Positions 33,839-46,229 of a DNA stretch of 64,000 bases are shown here, one piece after another. Numbering within the stretch: position 1 is the stretch's first letter; every line of letters begins with the position of its first letter. Source of the stretch: Pleurodeles waltl (taxonomy: Eukaryota > Chordata > Amphibia > Caudata > Salamandridae). The stretch spans positions 1,026,677,066 through 1,026,741,065 of the forward strand of contig NC_090446.1 of NCBI RefSeq assembly GCF_031143425.1. The letters run 5' to 3'. Both the position numbers and the translations under genes were made by a program. Under the pieces are notes generated by a model. It searched no databases, was not told the DNA's origin, and worked only from the letters and a program-made list of their open reading frames with translations.

Positions 33839-35935
33839 ACTTTTCATCCTTTGTGTGGTTTCCCTTAACTTTTTGCCTCTGTTCCCCAGGTTGTGGATGT
33901 GTGCTGGACTCTGATTTTGTTGTTTTTGTTACTCTGGGCACTTTACCACTGCTAACCAGTGCTAAAGTGCAAGTGCTCCTTTACAAAATGTGTATGTAAT
34001 TGGCTTATCCATGATTGGCATATTTGATTTATTAGTAGGTCCTTTCTACAGTGTACTAGAGGTGCCCAGGGCCTGTAAATCAAATGCTACTAGTGGGCCT
34101 GCAGCACTGGTTGTGCCACCCACATAAGTAGCTCTGTAATCATGTCTCAGTTTTAACTGTAAATTCGACTTGGAAAGTGTACCCACTTGCCATCCCTAAA
34201 CCTTCCCTTTTCTTGCATGTAAGGCACCCCTAAGGTAGGCCCTAGATAGTCCCAAGGGCAGTGTGCAGTGTATGGTTAAGGTAGGACTTATAGTAATGTG
34301 TTTTATATGTCCTGACAGTGAAATATTGCTAACTTTGTTTTTCACTGTTGCAAAGCCTGTCCCTCTCATAGGTTAACATGGGGGCTACCTTTAAATATGA
34401 ATAAAGTGTAGATTGCCTTTGGGAGCGGATGGACATGTGGAGTTTGGGGTCTCTGAGCTCACAATATAAAAATACATCTTTTAGTAAAGTTGATTTTTAG
34501 ATTGTGGGTTTGAAAATGCCACTTTTAGAAAGTGAGCATTTTCTTGCTTATACCATTTCTGTGACTCTGCCGGTTTGTGGGTTCCATGTCTGGGTCAGTT
34601 TGACAGTTGGGCTGGTTGCACCTCACACTAGATAGTGACACAAAGGGAGCTGGGGTGTAGTCTGCATTTCCTGATGAGCATTTGTGCTAGGTCGGAGGGT
34701 AGGAGTGGTTACTTACACCTGAAAGAGCTGTGCCTGTCCTCACACAAGGCAGTCTTCTACCCCCTGGCGAGTGTCTGGGGCCTGGCTTGGGCAAGGCAGG
34801 ATTTCACATTCAAAAGAGGCTTTACTTTGAAGTAGGCCTACTTCAAAGGAGAAATTGGGTATAAGAAGGGCACCCAAACCCTCATAATTTAGAACACTTC
34901 TGGAAACAAAAGGAACATCTGCCTGGAGAAGAGCTGAACAGCAGAGGAAGAAGAGCTGCCCTGCCTGTGACTGTGCTTTGTGGAGCTGTCCTGCAGCTGC
35001 TGCTTCTGCCAGAGTAAGAGGGCAAAGACTGGACTTTGTGTGCCTTCCATCTTGTGAAGAAATCTCCAAAGGCTTGATTTAGAGCCTGCCTCCTGTTGTT
35101 TGAAGTCTCAGGGACAGCAGAGACTTCTCTCTGCCAGCACCTGGAGTCTCTGAGGAGTCCCCTGCTCTGACAAGTAGTGTCCTATCCAGTCCCTGGGCCC
35201 TTGAAAGGAAAGCTGGTGAAAATTCAAGGAAATCGACTTCGGACGACTCCGGACCGACGCCGCTACTGAATCCGGTGACGCCGCCTGCAGCTGACTCCGT
35301 GATCTTCGCTGGAACGTGACGACCTTCGCAGGCCTGACATCACTGCAGCCCCACTGAAGTCCATGACTCCGTAAAAGTCACCGCACCACGTTGTGACCGA
35401 CGCCACTTGAAGTGCACGGATTCAACGTTTTGCACAGATGCCGCGATCCCGACTTCACGCATTGGCTTGTTTTCATTCTTCACCAAGATACTGTACCTGG
35501 GGGTCTATGCGGCTTCGTGTCCAGTGCCGCTGGTGTCGGACTGTTGGGGATAACTCCGTCACGACGTCGTGTTAACACCTCATCGAAGCATTTTGTTTTT
35601 CTAAGCGCTATTTTTAGTTTAATCTTTAAAAATTCATAACTTGACTTGTGTATTTCGGAGTTTTGTCGTTTTGGTCTTGTTTTGTTTAGATAAATATTTC
35701 CTATTTGTCTAAACTGGTGTTGTGTAATTTTGTAGTGTTTTCATTAAGTTACTGTGTGTGTTGATACAAATACTTTACAACTAGCACTCTGAAGTTAAGC
35801 CTACTGCTCTGCCAAGCTACCAAGGGGGTAGGCAGGGGTTAGCTGAGGGTGATTCTCTTTTACCCTGACTAGAGTGAGGGTCCTTGCTTGAACAGGGGGT
35901 AACCTGACTGTCAACCAATGACCCAATTTTTAACA
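33833..35935 (+). mobile_element. 3' LTR of the plus-strand Gmr1-like element
   Basis: This full LTR of 2103 bp starts TGTTAGAC and ends TTAACA. U3 includes the AATGCCACTTTTAGAAAGTG block that is also present, inverted, in the 54.1-kb LTR. The TATA box is at 34860-34865. The 3' part (35086-35935) matches the truncated 5' LTR. The right edge abuts ERV1 integrase sequence at 35936. Confidence 0.9.
34860..34865 (+). promoter_or_regulatory. TATA box in the Gmr1 3' LTR
   Basis: GGGTATAAGAAGGGCACC sits about 1025 bp into the LTR, as expected for a U3-R border. The 5' LTR lacks this part. Confidence 0.6.
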
Positions 35936-36206
35936 GGACCTCCTGCTCTACCAACGTGGCTTAAATTAACCACTGTCCCTTTCCCCGCTTTCATTTGTTG
36001 ACAAATGATGCAACAATGGCAAACTGCTTCAGCAACTTGTCTAAACCTTGGGTTGAACCAATCATGCCTGAACAAATGAATCATGGCATCCCTCCCAACA
36101 TGTGCTTGACCATGATAATACCTAGCTATTTGAGACAACAGACTATTAGGCAAAACCAAGTGACCCTCTTCTGAAACTCACAATTCATCTTGTCGCTGTA
36201 CACATT
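35936..36206 (-). pseudogene. ERV1 integrase N-terminus, truncated by the Gmr1 insertion/deletion
   Basis: On the minus strand this encodes the HHCC zinc-binding domain of a retroviral integrase: HGQAHVGRDAMIHL, then WFNPRF, then CHCCIICQQMK. The frame runs into the Gmr1 LTR at 35935, so the DDE catalytic core and C-terminal domain are absent. It follows RNase H in the normal retroviral RT-RH-IN order. Confidence 0.82.
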
Positions 36207-36653
36207 TCATTTTACTCCATGAACGTTTTTCCTACCTTTAAATTCCTCCAGCGTATCAATTACTTTCAATGCAAAACTTGGACATGTTTCATCTTCTTCA
36301 GGTAACGGTTCCCACTGATCCTTGAACGATATACAGTTCAATGCGCAAAACCTTGCGACTTGATCGGCATATCCATTTCCCATTGACACATGTGACTTTA
36401 GCTGTGCCCTGCATTTCACCACAGCAATCTTTTCAGTAATTTGGATAGCATGCAATAGATCTTTACTTCTCTCACCATTTCTCACTGGTGAACCAGAAGA
36501 GGTTAGGAAACCTCTCTGTGACCACAACTGGCCAAAATCATGGACTATTCCAAATCCATATTGGCTATCCGTATAGATGGTAACCTTAGGTTGAGCAGAA
36601 ACATGGCATGCTCTAGTAAGGGCTACCAGTTCCGCTGCTTGGGCAGAATACAC
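36207..36653 (-). pseudogene. ERV1 RNase H
   Basis: The motifs are AQAAELVALTRAC (catalytic E helix), VTIYTDSQYGFGIVHDFG (catalytic D) and GNGYADQVAR (last D, usually preceded by N-x-x-A-D). This resembles gamma/epsilon-type RNase H, which retains a basic helix region. The frame is open over about 148 codons; the upstream join to RT is broken. Confidence 0.82.
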
Positions 36654-36656
36654 TCC

Positions 36657-37422
36657 TCAAAGCCAAGAAGTTTCCTTGATACTAGTAATTGTGCACACGG
36701 CATATCCTGCTCTCAGTATCCCTGTATTGTCTCTTAGACAAGAATCATCAAAAAAGGTAATTTGGTAATTCTCTTCGAATCGAGTATCTGTAATGTCAGA
36801 TCTCGGTTTTGTGCACAAATCAGTTACTTCAAGAGAATCATGCTCAATGTCTTCCAGTTTTTCAGTTTCAACATTTTCATTTGGAAGTAAGGTTGCCGGG
36901 TTCAGCACTGTACATCTTTTCAATGACACATTTGGTGACCGTAGAATACTCGTTTCATATCTGGTCAGCCTTGCACCTGTTAAATGTTGGCTTTTCGTCT
37001 TTGTAAGCAGGATCTCAATAGAGTGAGTGACCATTATAGTCCAGGGATATCCCATCACAATGCCCTCATACTGTGTAAGGCTCTGTTCAACCGCTGCAAC
37101 TGCATGCAAACAACCTGGTAAGGCTGCGGCGACTGGGTCCAGTAGCTGAAAAATATGCTACTGGACAGTTTACACCCCCAGGGACCTGCATCAAGACAGA
37201 CAAAGAACATGCATCATGCTCATGACAAAACAGTGTGAAAGGTTTTGTATGGCCAGGCATACCCAAAGCCGGAGCCTTGCACAGATTTGCTCTCAATTGA
37301 GTATAAGCTTTCATTCTAGCCTGGTCTAACACTATGGGATCGGTGACTTTGTGAGTCAGCTTCAGCAATAGTCTTGAAATGACAGAAAAATTGTGGATCC
37401 TTTGGTGGCAGTAGCCTTCCAT
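36657..37422 (-). pseudogene. ERV1 RT connection region
   Basis: Two overlapping minus-strand pieces in different frames encode the thumb/connection part: VTDPIVLDQARMKAYTQLR, PFTLFCHEHDACSLSVLMQ, VAYFSATG, and then the stretch to FFDDSCLRDN that opens RNase H. At least one frameshift near 37100 separates them. Confidence 0.7.
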
Positions 37423-38200
37423 CCCTAAAACATCCTGACATCTCTCTGGGTGTTGGGGGGATTCATTATTTACGATATGGTTTTGTCCCTTTCTCGGATA
37501 TCTTTCTTGACCTCTTCAATCTGGTGTCCCAAGTATTTTTTTGACATTATTGCAATTTAAGTGGGGACACTTTATAACCATTCTTTCCCAAATGGTTCAG
37601 CAAAGCAATTGTGTCATACTTGCATTTGTCCCTTATTTTGGACGCAGTCAGCAAGTCATTAATGTACTGTACCAGTGTCGATTGGAAAGGCAATTCCAAC
37701 GACTCCAAATTCTTTTTCAAAATCTGATTGAATATAGAAGGTGATTCTGAAAACCCTTTAGGAATTCGACACCAACAGTAAACTTGGTCCAAAACTTTGA
37801 AACAAAAGAGAAATTGGCTGTCCTCATGAAGAGGCACAGAAAAGAAGGCTTGCAACAAGACAATGACAGTGAACCACTCAGCATCACAGCTGGATTTGCC
37901 ACCATGGGGCAGCATTTGATCACAAGGTCATTCATTTTTCTCAAATCCTGGATGATTCGAACTTTCCCACAGGGCTTTTACAAACCCATTATCGGTGTAT
38001 TACATGGCCTGCTCAACACTTCCTCCAGAACTCCTTGTTTCACAAATTCTGCACTTTTTTGGTCGACCTTCATAAGGAAATCTTATGGCATGTGGCATGT
38101 GGTACTGAGGAATTTGAAGAAACATAGCATTCAGCTTTAAGATAACTTTAAGTGGCTCAACTCCCTTTATCAAACCTATCTCTTTTTGCTGTCAGATCCC
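37423..38200 (-). pseudogene. ERV1 reverse transcriptase with YIND instead of YxDD
   Basis: The palm region reads FFSVPLHEDSQFLFCF, YCWCRIPKGFSESPSIFNQ and VQYINDLLTAS. The polymerase active site should be Y-x-D-D; the third residue is N (AAT for GAT, at about 37648-37660), so a catalytic aspartate is lost. Upstream finger sequence (about 37920-38160) is broken by frameshifts. Class I-like character (the PKGF and LLTAS pattern) fits the 4-bp target duplication. Confidence 0.78.
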
Positions 38201-38446
38201 ATACTTTCTCCTTCACCATTCCCTGTAAATCAGGATGAAGCTCCTTCACTGTGAACCCTGGGAAAATTTCAATTAGAGGGTATTACTCATTTATTGTCTC
38301 ATGCTCTGTCTCTGGGGCTTGGTCATCTCCATCATCGCTGTTAATTTGAATCTCTATTCCATCATTTGAACAAGTAATCGAGCATCTTGTTTTACACAGC
38401 AAGTCTCTTCCCAGTAGGGATACTGATCTGAATCAAAGACTATGAC

Positions 38447-38722
38447 TTAGTGCAATCCCTGGAAGTTACCAATTTTAACCTGAACTGGTTCTGTAATCGG
38501 GTTGGCCAAATACTGATTCGCTACCCCCACAACCTGAACTGTTTTACCTGAAAGGGGCAACTTTAGAACTTCAACTGATCTTACTGTAGAGCGTGTAGCT
38601 CCTGTGTCGACCAAAAATGAAACTCTGTGACCCATGACTTTTCCCTTCACATAGGGACCTCTGTGATCTGCTCCTAAGGAGGTTGCAAGCACACATGGCT
38701 CCTCATCTGAACTCTCGCTCAC
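38447..38722 (-). pseudogene. ERV1 protease
   Basis: This minus-strand frame contains GHRVSFLVDTGATRSTVRS with an intact D-T-G triad, followed by VQVVGVANQYL and a G-rich flap region. It lies between gag and RT as expected. About 240 bp of degraded RT start (38201-38446) separate it from recognisable polymerase. Confidence 0.8.
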
Positions 38723-38744
38723 CCAGTCATCGTTTATTCCATTT

Positions 38745-39330
38745 TCACTGTGTAACAGGAAAGGGTGTACTGTTTTTATTTTGGTTAAGCTTCTGACCTG
38801 TGACCTGTTGAGAAAGCATCATTTGCTGCTGTTCCATTAGAGCTTGAGGTATTTGAATTTGCTGTCTAGGTACAATGGGAGCCTGCTGCTGCATTGGCTG
38901 CAACTGTGTCATGTGTACATGTGGCATTTGCACCTGCTTCATAGGTTGAAAATTCTGCATTTGATTCACATTATTTGGAAAATTTTATTAGGACATCTCA
39001 TTTGCGGTCCTCTCATGTTCTGGAACGAATTGATGCAATTAGTTTGATGAACAACACCCTCCTGCACCAACATTGGACACTCCCATTTTCAGTGTCTGAT
39101 GGCTCCGCAAGCGTGACAAGGCAACTATTTTTTAATTCCGTGGACATTTGGAACTACTACAGTACCCAAGTATGGTCTGCAATTCACATTGCCTCCACAA
39201 CCTCTACCTCTCATCTGGGGCTGAAACACCATGTTTCCCTGTTGCTGCTGTGGTGGCTGTTGTGGAAAATTTCACTGCATGCCTGTCTGTCCAGCTTTAA
39301 TCTGCATCACCATCGCCTTTTCTTTCAACG
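38745..39330 (-). pseudogene. ERV1 gag C-terminus: nucleocapsid knuckle and Q/M-rich tail
   Basis: A single CX2CX4HX4C knuckle is readable at about 39074-39118 (C-HA-C-GAIR-H, then a stop codon, KWE, C). It is therefore interrupted by a TGA one codon after the histidine. Downstream, 38745-38969 encodes an unusually Q-, M- and P-rich tail (MQNFQPMKQVQMP, LMEQQQMMLSQQ). A single CCHC box is typical of gamma/epsilon-type Gag. Plus-strand frames over this segment are antisense shadows. Confidence 0.68.
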
Positions 39331-39900
39331 TTCTCTACTTCAATTCAATCTCGTCACTACAGTACTTTGCATACTGCAACACCTCAACAGTCGACTTTGC
39401 TTGCCTGCAAATCAAATGACTCTTAATCAGCTGGCTTATTTCAGATCTCAGTCCTTCCACAAATCTGAACACAAAATGAATCATGTCCTTCACCTCAATT
39501 GTCTCTGTACCACTGTAATGCTTTAATGCCTGCAGAAATCTCTCATAATACACATGTATTGACTCCTTTGCTTCCTGGGCTGTCCCGCCAATTCTCTGCC
39601 AATCAATATTCTTGGGAGAAATCCTCGTTTTCAAAAATTCAATCACCTCATAGTAATATTTCATTACCTTGGGAGACGGTGCACCTGTAATTTTATCTCT
39701 CCCTGGTTCTCTTGTTAGCCAATCTATACTCCTCTTACACTTTATCCACAGATCAGCTGGGACCACTATCTCTAATAAAGTGTTTAAATCCTGCCATAGG
39801 CGCTTTGCAAGTTTTACAAACTTATCTGTCTGCTGGTACCATTCTTCAGGCTTCTCTCTCAATTTTGGATAATCATTTGTGAATGATAGCATATCAGTTC
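39331..39900 (-). pseudogene. ERV1 gag capsid
   Basis: About 185 codons are open. The segment begins near LSFTNDYPKLREKPEEWYQQ, continues with helices (FVKLAKRLWQDLNTLLE, PSPKVMKYYYEVIEFL) and includes a region like the major homology region (AQEAKESIHVYYERFLQAL). It ends FVEGLRSEISQLI. Capsid forms the core shell. The frame is the longest intact retroviral piece here. Family assignment is by pattern and gene order. Confidence 0.78.
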
Positions 39901-41160
39901 TGTTCCAAGAGACATGAACAAAATTCCCTCATGGAATCTCTGTCATTGGTATAATCTTCACTGGATCTTGGCCTTGCTGCACATTTGCAGTCAGCTCCAT
40001 GGAGTCCGTTTTCCTTTTGTCTCTTTTTTTTACTCATCTGCCTTCCCATTCATCTAATGCTCCCCAGGTCTGGGCCCTTTGAAGTAATTCCCTATGGTGT
40101 GCCTTCATTCCGGCAGGTCTCATGTGTTCAAAATCTTTAGTCTTAAAATCTAATCTGTAACTCCTTTTCAAATGCTTAATTTTCTCTAATTCTATGCCGT
40201 ACTTCTCTGCCAGGTCTGCTAGCTTCTGATGCACATTGCTCAATTCCGTTGTAATTTTCGGGCACAGATATCTCAACTCTGCTTCTGTGTAGGATTCTAA
40301 CCTGTTCACACCCATAGTTCCCTCAATGAGTTCAGCCGCTTCCATGCTTAGCCTAGTGTAGTTCAAGTACTCCTCTCCCTTACGAGTACTCTGCTGGGTA
40401 TTCAGCTTGTCTAACAATTCAGTCAACTGCTGAGCAGTCAAACCTTGCAACAAGATGTTGCTGGCTTGGACAGGTGGTACCTGCTGTGCAACTGCATTCG
40501 GGGTCTGCGGTGTCAGTAATTTCAAGCTCTGGCTAAAGTTTGACCCTATCATAGTATCTGGAAGTACTCAGAATGGACTAAGGTCCAGCTGTGATCTTTA
40601 TCCGTCAAGGAGAGACCACTTAAGTGTTCTTGTTATATCCTCTCCCCATTGCTTTCTGTGTCATGACGCCCTGTTCATATACGCTGGTTTTCTTTTGTGC
40701 AAATGAGGGTACAGCCGGACCAACAGTAATAGGTAAAGATATAGCATCTGGGTTGGTCTGGTATTTAAATTCTGTGGGAGAGTAACTCCCATATTCTGAT
40801 TCATCATTGAAGACATACCTGGCTGTGTCCCTGTTATTGGAGTGAATCTCGGCATGGCTTGTGGCTGCACTTGGGGCAATAAAAGTGGAGTTGGTATTGT
40901 CTGAACCAACATCAGACTCGGGAAAACCTGTTCTGTAGGCACCATTAAGTTTGTAGCCATTTCCAAGATGGGTATATCAGGGTCAGTTCTCTGGATCTGT
41001 AGCAGTTGCACCTGATTTTGTACTACTGGGGTAGTAGATGCATTAACAATACTCTGCATCAGACTCTGTGTCAGGCTAGTATTAACCTGCACCAGACTCT
41101 CTGTCCCATTAACCTGGGTTTACCTTCTCGCAGTATAGCCAGTTTAGCCAGTGTACTCAT
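39901..41160 (-). pseudogene. ERV1 gag N-terminal region
   Basis: A likely start ATG is at 41158-41160 (MSTLAKLAILREGKP). The region reads through two open pieces, about 40661-41092 (T-, Q- and P-rich) and 40034-40552 (charged, with YTEAELRYLCPKITTEL and KYGIELEKIKHLKRSY helices), before joining the capsid. Stops and frameshifts lie between them. It corresponds to matrix and the segment before capsid. No close family is recognised from sequence alone. Confidence 0.6.
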
Positions 41161-42288
41161 TGTAATGTATGTATTCCGCTGAAAGCACTCTTTAAAGCTT
41201 TGAAAAATGTAATCTTTTTGACCTTTATGTGATTCAAAATCAGATCAGGGAGTGAGTTTAATCCCAGAATTCTCTTCACCCACCCTCTCAACCAATTGCA
41301 CCTCACGGATAGCTCACAATCCGTGTGCGACCCTTCTCACTAACCAACCAATCCCAGTGCGGCTCCAATGACATCACATTCACACGTACTGCGGCTGACA
41401 AAGTCTTGCGGCATGTCCTCCCAAACTTCGATATACACAAAACTATTGCAAAATATTGCAAGCACTATCAAAACCAAAGTTGCCGGTTTACTATAGGTAA
41501 GGTAACACAATCGTTTCAGAAACTTTACGGATTTTTGACTGACGGCGTTTTGCTCTTGCAGCTACTCCTTCTTTCTCAGTCTCCCTGATTCGCAAGCAAA
41601 ATTCAACCTGCAAATTTTACTCTCAACTGATCATTGGGACTGTCCTGGTGCACATAGGACTCACCAGATCTCAGTCGAAATTTCCTTTGACTCACTTTGA
41701 CTCACACTCTGACTTGTCGACCACGCCCAATCGACCTACTAAACAAATTTCAACATAAACCAAGTGTCTCATACACTTTTCAATATATTACGGAGTCTTG
41801 GACCAAGCAGGGTCCATACATCAACAACCACATGGACAATTTTTGAGCACAAAGCGCCACACACGTGAAGATCGACGACTTCCCTACTCTCACCCGGCGG
41901 AGTACACACACTCCTTCTACAACTTCATTTGAAGTACGCAAGCTCCCTAAACCCTCACAAACATCACAGTTCACCTGCAATTTGCATAAGCTGTGCAAGC
42001 GCAAACCCCTACTTCATTCACACTGTCACTAGAATGCCGAGAGCATCCTCAAACAACCATAGGCGGGCTCCAAGATTCTGGGAAATTAGTTTTAGGACTT
42101 AATGGGGACATTTTCTTTCCGATTGGTATCATTGAAAAATAAAACCCAAAATCTCAGTAATAATGAACTCCCAAAAGACAAGACCATCAGACTACCACCT
42201 CTGGGAACACCTGTTATTTCACAGTACCATGTACCAGGCTTCTATGATGGGCTCTTAAGGAGGCAAACCATCAGCCTGCTACCACGTC
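41161..42288 (-). other. ERV1 5' leader
   Basis: This is untranslated sequence between the 5' LTR and gag. A possible primer-binding site is TGGTAGCAGGCTGATGGT on the minus strand, four bases inside the LTR edge; its tRNA was not identified. Confidence 0.55.
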
Positions 42289-43870
42289 TGTTAGCGAGTC
42301 AGACCTTAATAAGTAAACTTACGAGCGAGTGAGAATAGGTCGATGAACCTTTTGACTCGCATTTAAGATGTCCCCATCATAGATCCAGTACATGCAGATC
42401 AATAATCAATAATTAATCAATAATATCAATAATCAATAGGAGTCAATAAACATTGTGCACCATGACTTTCATTCATGAATAACCACACCTTTTAGTAAAA
42501 GTTTAAATATTTAATTCCCTATACTAACAATGCTAATGTCACGTACGATAATCTCAAAATCAAATGAGAGACATACAGAAACAGCACTGGTTGTCCAAAT
42601 CTGTGAAAGAAATGCAATCTAATCAAAGTTTGAACAATTACACATTCTAAGTTTATGGTGCAAATTAAGAACAATTGTGCAAACGATATCACATATATTT
42701 AGTTTCAGCAAAGAAAGACATCGACTGTTGCTCCCTATAGCAGACTTTTATTTGTGAGGATCCTTATCTAACACCAGATTAGCATTAGAATGTTGGGCTT
42801 CATGCAAAACAATTTAGTCAAAACAAATTTGGAAAACATCTAACTATGGCTCTATCAAAATAGTGCGGTTGGTGCCTAGAAAGAAAAAGTAAGTAGGCAT
42901 AGCATAACACATGTGTAACAGTATACCTCTCCTCAAGTGGACCGGCAAACGAAGATAGTCTTCGTCATCAGGACATCAGTTTGGTCAGCAAGGCATCAGG
43001 ATTCAGCATCAAAGTTCAGGAATCTCAAAGTCTTTAAGCATTAAAGTTAAGCACGTCTCTAGACGCTCGGTAAAGTAATGGCCTTTCGGCAAGAAAGAAA
43101 ATTGCCCAATGCGTTAGGTGAAAGGCAAATGCACAATGGCAGCTTCTTCTCAGTGTAGTCCGGCTATGTTAGATTTCCTAAAACCTCTTCCCAAGTCCAT
43201 ATTGGTCAAGGGATTGCATGTTCACACTTTGTCTAATAAAAGTAAAACTTCAAATCTATAGTTTCTACTTGTACACGGTTCACATGTCAGTGATTGGCTT
43301 CTCTTGTAATGTCCTCACCATCCGGCTCGTGAGGTAACAATATTGTTGCAACTTATACTCCAGTCAGTGTCTCTATTGCTCTCTCCTGAGAAAGTCAGTC
43401 TTACACACATTACACTTATAATGTTACATTTAGCAAGAACAGCATCTTCTAGCAAGCGGTTCTCATGAGAAAGACTTTTAGCTACAAGCACATTTGGTGA
43501 GCACAGTGGAATATCACAATTTAATTCTTTAAGCAAACATTTTATTAATCGGTTCAGAAATAAAGCTTGACATGAGGCCGTGCAACTAGGCCAAGGCCTC
43601 TGCTAAGTTAAGGCCTACAATTAATAAAGCTAATGCATAATGCATAACCCTAAATTTGATGTATTACTACATTAATCAAACAAAAGCTCAACATTTCATT
43701 TTAATAAGCCATTAATAAGTATACTTCGTGAACATTGGTGGCCACTCACGTGGACACATTTTCAAATGTGTGCATTATTTTTCTCTACATTAATACATTT
43801 TCTATGCACATCCATTACTCAGAATACATGAATATTCATTAATATTTTAATTAGAATACCTTCTCTAGCA
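42289..43870 (-). mobile_element. 5' LTR of ERV1
   Basis: This 1582-bp LTR is the direct counterpart of 26019-27607, with the same TG...CA ends. It carries AT-rich blocks and the shared words AATCAATAATTAATCAATAAT and CCACACCTTTTAGTAAAAGT. The flank GTAC at 43871-43874 completes the target duplication. Confidence 0.9.
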
Positions 43871-43874
43871 GTAC

Positions 43875-44676
43875 TTAAGACGAACACCTGCAAAGGACTG
43901 CTTTTGTGACCTGTTTCAGTTTATGATGTGGGAGGGGGTGGGCAGAGTCATTTGATTTCGGTGTCTGTGTCCTGCCCCTTCTTCCTCATCACCTGCTTCT
44001 TCTATCTGCTGGGGCACATCATCTTTTCGTAGAGGGCATATGTTTAATATTAGATGCATATGGCACTTTTAGACGACCAAAACATTGTATTGTTCATGTG
44101 TTGCAGGACCATCATGTTTGTGTTGCACGTTTCAGCCCTAGATGTGTGGGTTGTAGGGCATGTTTTATGTGCACTGCACTGCACAGGCATACGTGTTGAT
44201 GAGACTGCTGTAGCAGTATATGTCCCTGAATACATTTGTATATGCTTCATACAGTGTCTCTGGCTACTGTGACATGTGACTGCGCACTGCATAATCAACC
44301 CCAGTGGATCTCCTGGGGAATTTACCTACTAATCTGGAGGTGGTTGTAGAGTTGCTGAGGTGTCAGTTTGGCGGATTCCGGTGCCATTCTCAAGCAGTAG
44401 CATTGTTCCAATGGCCTCCTTCATCCGAATGGACTCAGTGACTGGTATCCTGCACTCCCAGCTACTTCCCTTGTTCTACTAGCTAACCTTCCGTTAATTC
44501 TGGATTGCAGATTCTATTACATTTTACGAACCTTCTCAGGGCTCAACAGATTATTGTTTGCCACACACTCATCCACCAATATCTCCAGTTTTTCCTGTTT
44601 TTACTCTCCTTTTGTTCTGTTTCGTGGCTTGGCATTTCAGAATTTCTCATAAATTGGATTAGGCACAGATCTTGCT
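43875..44676. other. Non-coding sequence between ERV1 and ERV2
   Basis: Nothing recognised. Before ERV1 integrated it continued from 26014. Confidence 0.5.
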
Positions 44677-46229
44677 TGGGTGAGCGCGTCTGACCTTATT
44701 GGTCTTTTATAATTTATTCATAAGGGTACGCGTTAGAGATTCGATAGATCTTTTGACTACGCTTAGAGGAATCTCACCATCCTTACTGTCAACTTTCCTT
44801 ACAACCAAATCTAGTGACAACAACAAATACAACAATCAATTTGTCAAAAACTTGAGTCAGAACACTTCACGCTTCATGACCTATGTGGCCATGAATAACC
44901 ACATCTTTTAGTAGAAGTTAGAAAGTTTATTTCCCTATAGTAATAATGCTTATATCATGTATGTTAGTCTCAATACCAAATGATAAACATATGTGAATAA
45001 CACTGGCTGACCAAATCTTCTAAAAAATCCCAAGTTAACTAAAGCATTTACAATTCAACATTCAAGAGCCACAGTACAAATCAATAGTAACAATAACAGC
45101 GCTATAGAAATGACATACATCTAGATTCAACAGGTGAACAAGATCAATTCTTAGTTAATAGCATTTGTCAGCATTTCGATTACTCACTAACCCTCCAATT
45201 AGAATAGCATGTTTGGACTTCATGCAAAAGTAATTTAGTCAAAAGTTAATTTGGAAAACATCTATCTATGGCTCTATAAAAATAGTGGTTGGTACCTAGA
45301 ACTAAAAGAACAAAGACCTAGAACAAACAATTAGCATTCCATTATACCTCTCCTCAATGGATCGGCAAGCTGGGATTATCTTCATCAGTTGGACATCCAC
45401 GTGGTCAGCTTCAGTAACGGGCAGTGAAAGGGAATGGTTCAGACATGGAGGGCTCTTAACTATCTGAACCATTTAAGTTAGAAAATTTAGTCATCAGGAA
45501 GTATCCAGCTCCTCAAACAGAATCACTACGAGGAAAATCAAAATAGAAAAAGAACCCTCTCCCCACTCTTCAGCCAGGCTAAGATAGAATTTCCGAAAGA
45601 CTCTTCCCACATCGTCATTGGTCAGGTAATCGTACGTTTACAGTTGGTCCAATAAAAACTAAAACCCAAATCTAAGATATAACTAAACTGTCTTTCACAC
45701 TTCAATGATTGGCTCCTCTTCTTCTTTTCCCATCATCAGGTTTGCCAGGTAACTCTTTTGATGCAATCCATACTCCAGTCAGTGCATCCATTGTAGGTTC
45801 CTGGGAACATTTCAGTCTCAGGCATCAAGTTTTCATTGTAACGATCCTTAGTAGGACATGGTTCTACAAGCAGTTCTCATGAGAAAGTTAAGGGCATCTG
45901 CAAATCGTTTGGTCAGCGCAGTGTGAACAATGAAAGCATTAATTCTCTAGTCTTACAATACATTTTCCACTATTTATTAAACAAAGGAGCTTGACATGAG
46001 GCTCTGCAAACTAGGCCCAAACCTCACCAACGTATGGCCTATGGTTAATAAAACAAATACACAACATGAAACCATTAATATGACATAGTAATACAGTTTC
46101 CTTTACACATGCACAGTAACTAATAATAATATGCATTCAATAAAAACATTTACGTATTTAATGGCTGCCACTCAAGTGGGCATAACCCATAATAAATTAA
46201 ATTCATTAGTAATTAATTCAGCTTTCACA
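44677..46229 (-). mobile_element. 3' LTR of a second, related endogenous retrovirus (ERV2)
   Basis: This is a diverged relative of the ERV1 LTRs. It shares GAGCGCGTC(A/T)GACCTTA, CCACA(C/T)CTTTTAGTA, ACACTGGCTG, TCTATCTATGGCTCTAT-like words and ATACCTCTCCTCAA in the same order and orientation. The edges are placed by alignment to ERV1 and are uncertain by a few bases. It is followed by the same purine-tract and env-tail arrangement. Confidence 0.82.

Noticed and set aside
38975..39526. Plus-strand open frame of 183 codons
   Set aside because: It is antisense to retroviral gag capsid and nucleocapsid, which are recognisable on the minus strand.
26019..43870. Possibility that the retrovirus or either Gmr1 element is still autonomous
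   Set aside because: Stops, frameshifts, lost catalytic residues, missing integrase/env and damaged 5' LTRs exclude a functional element.
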